A stretch of DNA of 36,604 bases, taken from Clavulina sp. PMI_390 (lineage: Eukaryota > Basidiomycota > Agaricomycetes > Cantharellales > Hydnaceae). The position numbers and the translations under genes were made by a program. Under the pieces are notes generated by a model, which was not told the origin of the DNA, did not search any database, and saw nothing but the letters and a program-made list of their open reading frames with translations. The DNA is taken from the NCBI GenBank assembly GCA_015039315.1, contig WIDE01000146.1, forward strand, positions 1 to 36,604. The letters run 5' to 3'. The number at the start of each line of letters is the position of its first letter. The first letter of the stretch is position 1. Of the stretch, positions 1 through 10,611 are shown piece by piece.

Positions 1-700
1 TAGCGTATATGCGTTCAGGAAGGCAGAGCGTAGAGCGCAGGGCGGGTGCTCGGGGCGAATAGCGAAAGGGCAAGGAGTGTGGGTAACGCAATCATAATGA
101 GCGGAAAGACCATTAAAGCATGCAGGTATTGTAAGGTATGATTGTTTTGGGATACATGGCGTGCGGGATAGCGAAAAGCGTTGCATGTTGTAAGAATGGG
201 ACGAAAGCTCGTTGTGGTGCGACGTGGCGGGATGGGGGAGCAAAATCAAATTCGCTTTGAAGCGCCGCGCTTCGGGGCGGCCCGCCATCGGACCGGGACA
301 TTCTTGTAATTATAATACTTATAGATACTATCAAGCTGCAAGGATATCCCATACCCGCACACTTTACTCAGCCCGTAATTTCAATTTCCCAGCGTCTGAT
401 AGTTTAGACCCAAAACACTTAAACGAAGTCTCACTGAGGTGCTGCTTGCTAAGACGAATCCAGAACTCGCCATAATATTCTGATAGCCGAACCGTTGGGA
501 CGTTTGCAGATTTCTGCAGATCCAAGAAGGTCATACTCGTGCCTAGCGATACCCCTGTGATGACAGATACAAGCGGAAACAGATTCGCTTAGTCCCTGGA
601 CGTTTGCCCCGGAAATCGCATGAATTTCCTCATTTGTTCACTTGTTTCAGCGAAGGCGTAGTGAGTTTAGCAAGCAACCTCTCCACTGAAGCTGCGGAGC
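1..700. other. No supported gene at left edge
   Basis: Only short unconvincing reading frames occur on both strands and none has recognisable motifs or consistent splice sites. The segment lies downstream of the 3' end of the decayed proline-rich gene copy that begins at 701 on the minus strand. Confidence 0.5.
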
Positions 701-1320
701 CTATTCAAAAACGATATCACCCGTCCAGACATCTGGAAACAATGACGATTGTCAGCAAAGTATACTAGCAGGGTATGTTCATTATCACCTCTAATCTCGC
801 GCGTATCTGCCAGAATCACCCGATATGTTCTGACTAGGGAAATGAATGAAATGATGATGATAGCCCAGATTGACGTTAGGTGGCTCACATGTATCATTCC
901 CTGCTTGGAGGGTTCTCATACTGCGGATATCCACCCATACCTTCATGCCATTGCGCAAACTTGTGCCGGACAATGACATGTTGGCGGCCGGCTTATTCAT
1001 GAATGGACCTTGTAACAAAAGGCGAATCTCGCCCGACATCCACCCAGGGGGCTGCTGCTGAGATATCGCCTTCCCGGCCTCGTTCGGGTCTATTGTCGGC
1101 TCTCCAAAGCCTGTATCATCAATTCTCCACGGTGCAATGCCACTTGGGCCCGACGCAGAGTGCTGGCGTTGAGGTGGTGATGTCAGTCAAGGGTAGCGGA
1201 AACCACGGACTATGCGATTACAACAATTTGTATCACCTCCGACGTATTATCTGACATGATAACAGAAGTTGCTTGTGGCAAGGAGATCAAAGCGACGAGA
1301 GAACGAGAATCGTCTACCAC
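701..1320 (-). pseudogene. Decayed third copy of the proline/serine-rich gene family
   Basis: Read on the minus strand, this matches the 3' half of the genes at 2238-3801 and 27491-29992. It has the same W-R-I-D-D-T-G-F-G-E-P-T block, the P-P-G-W block, the G-M-K-V-W-V-D-I-R block and the terminal W-T-G-D-I-V-F-E followed by TAG at 701-703. Splice positions are conserved: introns at 834-888 and 733-788 flank a 45-nt exon (789-833), exactly the length of the corresponding exon in both relatives. Homology to the 2238 copy (V-V-D-D-S-R-S against V-V-D-N-N-R-S) starts near 1320; upstream exons are not recognisable. In the alignment with the 2238 copy there is an in-frame TAG at 1210-1212 and, close by, a one-base deletion. 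I therefore call it a pseudogene, although a 59-bp GT-AG segment (1163-1221) would remove both lesions if spliced. Function is unknown. Confidence 0.75.
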
Positions 1321-1878
1321 CAAAGGGTGAAGAGTGGTTATTATAGAGATATTAACTGGACTCAAGCTCAGCGTCTGAATCTGGCGCTGCTCTGTAGATT
1401 TCGTAACTCAAGCTGAAATGCTCCCAAGCTTTGAATGGCTACGAGCTCCCCTGCTGATGCAGTCTCTTGCCAAGCAGAAGACACGTGTGTGCCTCTGCTA
1501 TAATTAGCCGATCCCGTGGCATTGCCTTTCGGAAACTGCTTCGTGCTTTTTGCCGGGGCGGAAAAGCAGAGCACTAGCCACAGCCCTCCTTGCCTTCAGT
1601 CGCAATCGCAATATCGTTGGTTATGAAGCTTGATGAGGTCTAGGTTGCGTTGCTATTGTCTTTGGTGCAACAAGCAAAAGCCACAAGAGTACCATCAAGA
1701 CTCGTAACTCTGACCCAGATCGTAATGGTAGCGTACATGGGTTCTCGCTGAACAGCTTGGTAGGCTGTACTGAGCGATTCGTCAATCACAAGGGCCGTGC
1801 GTTCTTACACATGGTCACAACCTCTATTCGTATATCGAACTTGGTGTAAACTATGAAGAGTAGTTCAAGCGCCGATCC
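1321..1878. other. Gap between decayed copy and duplicated promoter
   Basis: No gene can be supported. The missing 5' exons of the minus-strand decayed copy should lie here. One weak minus-strand segment (about 1690-1800) reads V-I-D-E-S with a later A-T-I-T-I, loosely recalling the V-D-E-G and V-I-T-I stretches of the intact relatives, but the match is too poor to call. Confidence 0.35.
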
Positions 1879-1964
1879 TGATCACCTCGCTTCTCAAGGA
1901 CTTGACAGTTCCGGCCGCTGCTCCTCCTTGCGGAGTAATATCAGACGAGGAATTTGAGACTGGT
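1879..1964 (+). repeat. Direct repeat of promoter plus exon 1 of the 2238 gene
   Basis: TGATCACCTCG at 1879-1889 recurs at 2173-2183, and GAATTTGAG at 1950-1958 recurs at 2250-2258, with nearly the same internal spacing (71 against 77 bp). Around the second anchor, 18 of 21 bases match exon 1 of the 2238 gene (I-S-D-E-E-F-E against M-S-D-Q-E-F-E), but the start ATG is ATA here. A GT follows at the same codon phase as the real donor. I infer a relic exon 1 left by a ~290-300 bp tandem duplication; it cannot initiate translation at the same place. Confidence 0.6.
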
Positions 1965-2237
1965 CATCAGACCCCAGATTGGACGTTGTGCCACATTTCC
2001 AGTTGGAGCAAACAGACACACACACAGAGGAGTCAAGAGCGCCGAGGGGCGAGGTGATACTGCTGACTGATTCGCCAATAAAATGGAACGCACGTTCTTT
2101 AGCTGCCCACAGCCCCGCGTCCTTTCTTTCCTCTGTTTGGCGCTGCAAGGAAGCAAACTTAAGCGTTTCTCGTGATCACCTCGTTCTCGAGCCCTCGCTA
2201 GAGCCAGATTGCGGGCTTCTACTTTCGCTGAACGAGG

Positions 2238-3801
2238 ATGTCTGACCAGGAATTTGAGTTCGGTAAAGCGCTTTATAATGATTTTATCAGAAGCTTCGAG
2301 ATAGACCGATCTCAATGACCTACCATCTGCTTGTTCACAGAGTCTTTACATCCCCCTCTGTTCTCCCTTTCGCACCCACCAGTGAGCCCCGAGATGAATC
2401 CAACTAGTCATCCACCCTCCTCTTTTCGAATGAGACCTATAATAGCGCCTTCCCCTCTGATTATTCCCAAAACGCCAGGGACACAAGGTCACCATAGGCA
2501 AGGAGGAATCGCTTCTGATGTCTGCTCCCTCCAAGTTGCTTCCTCGTCTGCCTACCCAGTTACACCACCACTCCCTTCAGCCTCGCCTCTCCAGCCACTT
2601 CCCGACAGAAAAGCCTACTGTAAGAGAGCGTGTTGTATCACATGGCCAGGCTCGATGACGACTTCAATTCTGCTTATTCTCGTAGTTCACTACCAGCTAT
2701 TCCTTGAAACCTCCGGGCTGCGGTCCCGCTTCGCTTGTGACCCAGAAAACGAGAGCATCGGTCGTATTCAAAGAAATAGAGTTTCACCACCTCATACTGC
2801 CATGAATGTGAAGCGGTTTATTGCACAGTACGAATCCTGGCCACATCTATTACATTTGACTGAAATCTGGTCAGATATCTCGGCAAGGTTCCCGATGACT
2901 GATGACGAGTTTATCGCGGTAGATGAGGGTGCTCCAGGGACCACTCCTCAGGCCCCACTTGTAATCACTATTCGAAATTCAGGCATTACTGATCAAGAAG
3001 AGCCTATCTTGACGAAAGATTACGCAGTAGCCCCACCTCCCCCTTCAGGCGACATATACTCGGGGCAATACCCAACCCCTCGTTCAACTTCTGGTTTTGT
3101 ATTTCCAACCCCGCCTCCTGCTCCGAGTGGAGTAGATGAGCAGCAATGGTCTCCGTTTCTTCTTCCATCTCCTGCCTTGTCTGTCGTAGACAATAATCGC
3201 TCTACTGCCGTTTCGATCGCTTCCCAAGAGCTGGTCGTAGTTGAACCCCTTGAGGAGGCGTCACAGCAGACGCAAATATCTCCCACCAGACAAGCCGCTG
3301 TTCCCTCTACCCCTTTAGTGACGTCCCTTCATCAGCGTCGGCGCTCCTCAACCAATCGAAGTGGTATTGAGCCATGGAGAATTGATGAGACAGGGTTTGG
3401 AGAGCCTACGATGCATCCTACCGAGGTCGGCAGGGTGATGTCTCACCGAAAACCTCCTGGATGGATTTCGGGTGAGGTTAGTTTTCTGTCATGGGGGCTC
3501 TTCATGAGTAAGATGGACAACCAGCTGCCGTCTGGCACGATCATACGCAATGGGATGAAAGTTTGGGGAGATATACGTACTGAGAGGCGGTTTAAGCTGA
3601 AAGAAGATACTTGTCAGTAATTTGACTTTATTATCAAAATTTCTCTCATCGTTTGGTCAATAGTCGGAACGTTTCGGGTTATTCTAGCCGATACACGCGA
3701 GATCGTAGGTGAAAACTTCTGACTCAAATCAGGCGTCTTACTGACAATTGTTCCCAGATCTATGGACCGGAGATCTCACCTGGGACGCGGTCCAGAGATG
3801 A
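2238..3801 (+). CDS. Proline/serine-rich protein of unknown function, short paralogue (439 aa)
   Basis: Five exons: 2238-2262, 2341-2619, 2686-3612, 3664-3708, 3758-3801. Every junction is phase 1 and matches the splice positions of the paralogue at 27491-29992, and exon 4 is 45 nt in both. Intron 2 (2620-2685, 66 bp) is a multiple of three without a stop, so an unspliced reading runs through it. Conserved blocks are a ~50-residue segment after intron 2 (H-Y-Q-L-F to K-R-F-I-A-Q-Y-E), the V-D-E-G-A-P-G-T-T-P block, W-R-I-D-E-T-G-F-G-E-P-T, K-P-P-G-W, and a C-terminal block ending L-W-T-G-D-L. The Ala/Pro/Glu repeat of the long paralogue is absent. The middle is Ser/Thr/Pro-rich and probably disordered. 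No signal peptide or membrane helix is evident. I do not recognise the family, so no function is proposed. The start is chosen because exon 1 encodes the M-S-D-Q-E-F-E-F-E stretch similar to the paralogue's N-terminus. Confidence 0.8.
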
Positions 3802-4304
3802 CAGTCAAAGAACTACTCACCAAACTACTGCTCCTAGTTTCAAGGTGACATGCCAGCCGGTCTCTATTCCAACCTTGTGCCAAGAACCAAATTGCCCAAT
3901 GAGTGCCGTCATGCACAAGTTTATTCTACATGACTGTATCCAAGATCATATAGTAAAGGATTGTTCAGTGGAGGAATACATGTATTCCCGCCATCATCTG
4001 CTATCGTACTGGACACCCTTTTTTATGCCAACCATAGCACGATGCTTGTATCCACTACTGTACAACTTGAATATCGCGTCATAATTACAGCGCTACTTTA
4101 CCAGCTAAAGCAAGCTCAAACTTGTACTCTTCTCGAGAAAACCCAAATATACTAACTTAGTGAAGAGGGGAGGTGTTAGCCCGAGGATGGTGTAGCCGCA
4201 CAATCAGTCGTTAGATAAATTTCGCTATTTTTCGCTTGTTGGGAGTAGCGCTAATCCTTTCAATCGACAATCTCTCGATTGGCAGCGAAAGATGACATCT
4301 CCAT
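3802..4304. other. Convergent 3' spacer
   Basis: This spacer separates the stop of the plus-strand proline-rich paralogue from the inferred stop of the minus-strand kinase-like gene. Short open frames occur but carry no motif, and no transposon signature is seen. Confidence 0.5.
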
Positions 4305-6572
4305 TCAGTCCAGCAACATCTGCGAACGACGATCAGTACCAACAACGCATGTGACGAGAGCATAATCCACCTTGAGATAAGAAGCAACGTTGCTGGAGCG
4401 TTTGAGGAATGATCCGTCCGTACGGCTCCTTGGGGGACTCATCACATCCTCCTCCATTTCGGAAGGTGGCGGAGGAAGAATAATCTTGAAAGCCTATGGT
4501 GAAAGTTAGCTTTTCTGGGCTTCACGAGTAGACCACTACTGCGCACGCTGGGGCGGAATTGGAAGTAAGCACGATGGTGCTTCTCAAACGTATTGGCTGT
4601 TGAGAAGAACCGTTATTTCGCTAGTCAGGAAGTGGGTAGCAAAAGAGAACCGTACCAAGCTCTCCGATACGTCGCAGTAATCCTTCGCGCTCAGTAAGCT
4701 CGCGAGCAGCTGTCTCAGCACGATCGATGCTACCCATGAAACCTGGCACATTATCCTTCAGTCAAGTAACAAATTCTGCTCCCGTGAAAGTTTCGTCATA
4801 CTCTCCGAGGATTGGGATGCGGAGTACGCGAAGTGGTAGTTCGGCTCTAGCACGAGTAAGTAGCTCGGGAACCGCACCGACGGGGAACGACACGCCTGCG
4901 AGTTCAATAGAGGCTGGCGCAAGCTGATAAGACCCAACAACGAGTTGTGGTATCGCGCGCGTTTCCGTTTCCATATATTTTGATGGTAGCACTAGAGGGT
5001 TCGAATATATCTGAGTACTTTTGGCGGGAGCCAGCGAGATTAACCCACTTGGTAGCAGCGCTCTGCTAACTACTGCGATAGTGATGCGCTCTTCAGGTTC
5101 GTGAACCCACATCTGCCCTAACAGCGACCATAATTTCAAGGTAGAAACGGCATCGAGGTCCCCGAGGCTTTCCATGGTCTCCGAGGAACGTGCATTTGAC
5201 TCGGGGCCTGGACGCCTTCCTTCCTCCAATAGCTTCACAGCTTGTATATCGCGCTCAATCTCCCAGAGGGGAACCTTTCCCACACCTAATGAGTAGATAG
5301 TCATGGCAAGGGAGTAGATGTCCGAAGCCTCGTTGGTACGGAACTGGTCAGGTCCTCGTGACAATTCCGGGGAGAGGAATCGAAGACGACCCCCTTGGCT
5401 GAGAGATGTGTTTGTGCGGGTGATATCATGCCGGATACGTGACAGACCAAAGTCGCAAATGAGGGCATCACCTGAGGCGGTAATGAGAATATTTTTCTGA
5501 GTTCGAAATGGGAGTCAGATGTTAGTAGGGGACAGATTACTGACCAAACCCACATCATGAAGGTCCCCGTGAATAACGGGAGGGCTCCGAGAATGCAAAT
5601 ATGCAAGACCGTTCACAACATCCCTCACCTGTAAGTTGAAACACGCTGTGAGTTTCTGACTTGCCTAGGGGTAGCGACAAGAAAATCACCACGCCAAGAA
5701 AACGCCCCAAACCATGTTGAGACTGTAGATATTCGCGTGCTGAGGAGTACTTAGCATGCTGAAGCACCATATTGGGTGGCTGTATGTGCTTAGGTGTATC
5801 TGCTGCGTCAGAACCCTCCGAATCGCTTGTAGCGCCCGGGTCGATTGCAGAGCCTTGAGCGGGCCTGTAGATCCCAAGAAGTCTAACAACATTAGGATGT
5901 CGAAGTTGCCAGTGAGAAACAATCTCTCTAATGATAAGCTAGAAGTGAACGAGATTGAGGATATTTGAGCTTAGCCAAACGACCGTCCACTCAGACGTTG
6001 GGCGTACCTGTGGAACAGACTTGCCCTCATTGCCCGCCCATCTGTCGTGGCCAAAATAACGGAATTCTCTCACAACAACGGTGACTCCGAGACGTCTGCC
6101 TTTGTAGGTAGTAGCCTCAGCACCACTGCCGATTGGCCGTCCTTTAGATACTTCTGTCATCCAGTATGGCTTAGGTAGCACACCAGATATCGAACAGAGA
6201 TCTTGGAGAAGCCGCAGTCGAAGAGCAGCTGTCGCCGGCGGAAGCTGGCAAGCATCAATGCACTGGATCGCAAGTGGAAGGTACCGATGGCCCAGATGAG
6301 TATCAGCTTTGGCAAGGGGACCCAGAGGGAATCAAACGCACATTCTGCGTATTAGTCACGATTCCCAATATTTCAGACTCTGATAGCTTCAGAATAACTG
6401 AGCGAAATGCTTTGAAAGATTCGTAAGGGTCATTTTCATCCAAGTAAGATGGAGTGGAATCGTAGATGGAGGAGTGGATTATCCCAAAATGAGCCGGTTG
6501 ATGACGGTAGAGATGCCCTCTCAGCTCCAAATAAGGTGAGTAAGTAGAACTAGGCCAGTGATTCCGATTCAT
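4305..6572 (-). CDS. Protein-kinase-like gene with an in-frame TGA
   Basis: Inferred minus-strand exons: 6572-6342, 6262-6008, about 5923-5693, 5628-5554, 5496-4656, 4596-4547, 4493-4305. Kinase landmarks are present. There is a glycine-rich loop (G-S-G-A-E-A-T-T-Y-K-G), an R-H-P-N-V-V-R-L-L-G-I-Y segment, the catalytic loop H-G-D-L-H-D-K-N-I-L-I (assembled across intron 5497-5553), D-F-G-L-S-R, S-P-E-L, and D-I-Y-S-L-A-M-T-I-Y-S-L-G. The catalytic and DFG aspartates are kept, but the beta-3 lysine position reads arginine (V-V-V-R). This resembles the large Agaricomycete family of divergent Ser/Thr/Tyr-type kinases. A TGA at 4762-4764 interrupts the frame after the kinase domain, yet coding-like sequence with two well-formed introns continues to 4305. 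Either the gene is truncated (about 508 aa) or a 72-nt GT-AG segment containing the TGA (4730-4801) is removed (about 599 aa). The junction at about 6007/5923 is ambiguous: GT donor at 6007 or an upstream GCAAGT donor. An in-frame TAG precedes the chosen ATG. Confidence 0.65.
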
Positions 6573-8902
6573 TCCAAACCCTCGATCCTTTGCCTAGTTG
6601 AGCTAAAATACCTCAGGTCTCGAGAGCGTGCAGGTCTATCACACCAAATACTAGCACGTGACAGTTTCAGCTCTACACCACTGTTGGGTGACAACGCCTG
6701 CTGGAAGAACTCGAGGGAGTATTCTTATCATAGAAAAATCTCCTGAACCTGTTCCGATCTCTAACATCCTAGAGACAGGATCTATACTGCAAACCGCTCT
6801 TTGTCTCATTGCTATAGGCTGCGTTGTCGTCGCAGAACTCGAAATGCTCATGTCTCTGCTGTACAGATTTTCGTGTCTGGTCCTCCTTTGTTCACGAAAT
6901 TGACATTGGTGCACATGCCCAAGGGAGCGCCACCCGCTGATAACACGCTGGTTGTGCCTCTCAAAATGACGTTCTCGGTGTATGTGTCGGGTAATGTTCT
7001 AGATTTGCACATCTCGAATAGTTACGCTGTGTGGTACGCTGGGATTAAGAAGAGACATCTTAGCAGAACCTCACTTGTGATGATCACAATAATAGGTTTG
7101 GTAGCTCAAAAAGTCGGGAAACTTATATGGGAAGCTAAGAATACTTTTAGTATAACCTTAGGGCTTGGTGAACGCTTCGCGCGGAAATCTAACGTAGCCA
7201 CAGAATTACCAACATCGCCGGCTCTCCCGTGTATAAATCATAGCTAATAGTCCTAAGCTCAAGCCCCAACATTCACTGCGGGCTGTGTGCAGCCGGTCAT
7301 ACAGGCCCATCCTTCTTTTTTCTCCAACTTTGCGCTTCGGACAACCGTTCCATTCGGACGCTGATGCTAGCCCCGTGCCGAGCGATCTAGCGTTCCAATT
7401 TTCCCAGCCAATATACTGAGGTCTTACCAAATCTATGTTCGGCGTTGTTCAGCCTTCATCCAGCCAAACAATGCGGCCTCGGCTTTCAATACTATTCCTA
7501 TCTTGTACGGTCGAGAAGATGTGATGGCGCATATGCTAGACTCTGAAGTGGCCAGTAAGTTTCTCCCAATCTAATCGGGTTGGTGGAGGAGCTTTTATTA
7601 GCTGACATTCGCGGGCTCTGTACGAAGCACCAGCTCACTCTAGTTTCATCTCCTAGGGATGACTCGGAAGCCGTGATATCTGTTGTCATCGACTACTCTC
7701 GCTAAGATCTTGTTCTCCGTGCGGATATTGAGCAATTGAAATGTATTCTTGTAGCTCTTTTCGGGAAGGATCTTACTGTGAAAGATGATAACGTTAGTCA
7801 TGGTCAGTTGAGCAGCAATGCCTTTTCCCACATCGCCCAAGTGTAGAACTGACTTAGCGTCGATCTATGGATGAGAGAACCACCCAGAAACTAGCAATTT
7901 CTCTCGCAGATAGCCCCGCTACCCATGCCACATGCACGTACAGCGCAAGCCTCAAGTTGAGGACGGATACTCGGGCTTATTTCACCGCTTCAACACTTGA
8001 TACTTTCATTGAATCTGATGTAGGATACGATAAACCTACTTGTAGCTCTATCACTATATCCTTTCACGGCACACTCTAGTCGCGGTTTCGGACATGGGCT
8101 GCTAGACAGCGCGCGCTGACACGGATATCCGCTTGTGACATATTCATTGGCGTTGACCGCGCCTCCCCGCCTTCATAATCGGGATCTGGAGTCTCAATAG
8201 TTCCGCGAGAATAAGACTACAATGAACAAAACTCGTGAGGTCCTTCTTAGTCAGCCACTTCATGCGCCGGCCAGGTGTGCAATGCAAGTTTTCTCCCAGG
8301 TGCAGGGTCGAGGCGAGGTACCGTGGAGGCTTAGCGGAGCTTCCAATATACGCATTCATGAGTGATAGACCTTCCCACTTCCTCGCCGTAGAAGTTCGGT
8401 GGACGAAATAGGTCTGTGGATGTACAATGTATATGCAGCGACTTCTCCGCAATGATGCGCTACAGTGCGAAGGAGTGGAGTACCGGCACCGAAACGGCAA
8501 TCATCTCCCAACCCGCCTCCCGGTTTTTGTGTATGCTATTGTGCGCTGGGAGTCCTCCAGACTGACTTGACAGGATCGCTGCACAAGCACGAACAGCAGC
8601 TATGAATTGCGTCATCCAGCCTAATAGGACAAGGATTGGCACTTGTCGAGTCGGCGTCACCCAGCCCGGGCGCAGTCTCTTCATTCCCTATTGAACCCTC
8701 CATACATGTACATTGTATATCGACCGATGAGCGCTACCTTGACGTTATCCGCTTCGCTATGGACAATTTGTTTTGGCGATAGGTCATAAACCGGAAGCAG
8801 CGCAGGCGAGGCGAGGCGGACGCGTGGGGCCTCGGGGCGTTCCTCGCGAGAGCGATGCACGCCCAGTCGATTCCTCCACACCGATCGAGCCTTTTGGCAG
8901 TG

Positions 8903-8924
8903 GCGCACGCGCGCATGCACGCGC
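8903..8924. other. 22-nt perfect alternating purine-pyrimidine tract
   Basis: From G8903 to C24 of this line (8924) every base alternates purine and pyrimidine (GCGCACGCGCGC followed by ATGCACGCGC). It lies inside a GC-rich island at about 8800-9060. Such tracts can adopt Z-DNA under negative supercoiling; that is a general property and not evidence of function here. Confidence 0.6.
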
Positions 8925-10583
8925 TTACTTGTCGATTATCATCGATGAGGCTAACCTAGTTAGCTTGCTCGCTCGCGCCTGTGCCTCTGTCAAGAGGTGG
9001 AGTGGTGGTGGCTGGGTGGGTGTGGCTTGGACCCGGCCCGGGGACTCAACTCGCTTGCAGGGTTGACTGAGTCCTTTGGGTATCCAGATGATCAGCGTTG
9101 CTTTTCGTCGATTGACTGACATTTAGCTTAGTCTGTGTACGATCAGAAAACGTGGAAGCCGCTTCCGCCGGGATGGGCGGACCTGCCTGTCTTGTCTCTT
9201 ACCTACTGAGCCTGGCTAATCATCTTCTGAATGCCCGAAGCTTCTTCTTCATGGTACTGTGAGAGGCAGCGGCATGCATCCCTGCTACTTCTTTCGGAAT
9301 CCGGCCTCCATTGCTGTGGCTCTAGAGGCTCAACTGCTTTGGTCAGTCGCAATGACGCGAAATATCGACGAATTCTAAGGGATACAGCTGATATTCCCTT
9401 CTTATTTGCGAAGCACATGTTAGTACAGAAAATGCTATAATCTATATGTTTCTTTCTGCTTGCTGATCGGCACCGCACACCGGAGGGTCGGGCCTTGCTA
9501 CTCCGTATCACTGGTACATCGGTGATCCTACGAGCGATCTATACCGCCTCAGATCACTCTCTTGGTAATCCTTCTGCCGCATTGTCGATCCTCCCGCTTC
9601 CTAGGCAACCGGGACATTTTCGGCGAGGGGAAAGTGCTCGCGAAAGCCGTTGAGCCCCCAAGCCCCGCTTTGATTTGTCCACAACTCCCCGGCCGGCGAT
9701 ATCAGCCTTTGCTTGCATGCACAAATGCACGTCTCCAATGTCTTCTCCCATATTCGGAAGTCGAGTCACTTCAGTGGTTTCCATGGCCTGGGCCATAGAT
9801 CCAGAGATCTACTCCTAATTCATACCACTCCCCCGCATTCCGGATCGATTTCTGGGTGCCTGCATCGCAGGGCTGCGAGGTTATTAATTTGGGAGAGCAC
9901 CTTCTCAAATTGGCATGTCGACAGCGTTGCAGAGCATCCGGCTGCCGCTCACGTTCGGGATGCTCGCTGGAGGATTTACGCGCCGCGGCATATTGGCTCG
10001 TGTCGCGATGTCGATTATACATACATCACGAACTTCGTCTCCATACAAGAAGACTCTCTAACGTAATTCGGTGAATGTATACATGCTTGATAGATAACGG
10101 CTCCGGAGTCCGTCCCGACTTCCTTCATGTTGTGTGCTGGGTGGGTTCTGAGCACCACCATCTCCGTATCCGTCGTTCTTTGAGACTTTGAGAGAGAGAT
10201 TCTTACGATAAGGAAAAAGAAGCGGAATATAGAACAGAAGTTGATGGCGTGCGGGACCGCGCAGCCGAGTCAGACAGGCCAGCAACGGGCGGTAGATCGG
10301 ACATTCTTCCATTCTGGGCAGTATCTCCCCCGGTATTGTACCGACCCAAGTAACGTCGCAAAGCAGTTAGTTATTAGATGCGGTGACGCCCACACACATG
10401 CGCGCACGGACGGACAGATGGAGATTGATAGCCGCGGTTTGATCGTTACGACTACGGTTCACTAAGGAGAATCAGCTTTGCCACTTTCATTTCCGCAGCC
10501 TGAAACATATGGCGAGCGAGCCACTGGGCTATGGGCCTGGATTGCGCAAGGCGGCAGTACCTTGGGCGTGGTACGTACTTGTA

Positions 10584-10611
10584 CACGTACACGAAGATGG
10601 ACGTGTACGTG
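10584..10611. repeat. 10-bp perfect inverted repeat with 8-nt loop
   Basis: CACGTACACG (10584-10593) is followed after eight bases by its exact reverse complement CGTGTACGTG (10602-10611). The flank adds further CGTAC/GTAC elements (10571-10583). It could be a binding site for a dimeric regulator or a hairpin. No gene with a known start sits next to it. Confidence 0.5.

Noticed and set aside
3618..3620. Stop codon ending the large exon of the 2238 gene
   Set aside because: It lies in the 51-bp intron 3613-3663; the donor is GTCAGT at 3613 and two further exons match the paralogue.
6651..6914. Minus-strand frame with a G-T-G-S-G-D stretch recalling a methyltransferase glycine motif
   Set aside because: The remaining fold signature is absent and the frame is short; chance similarity.
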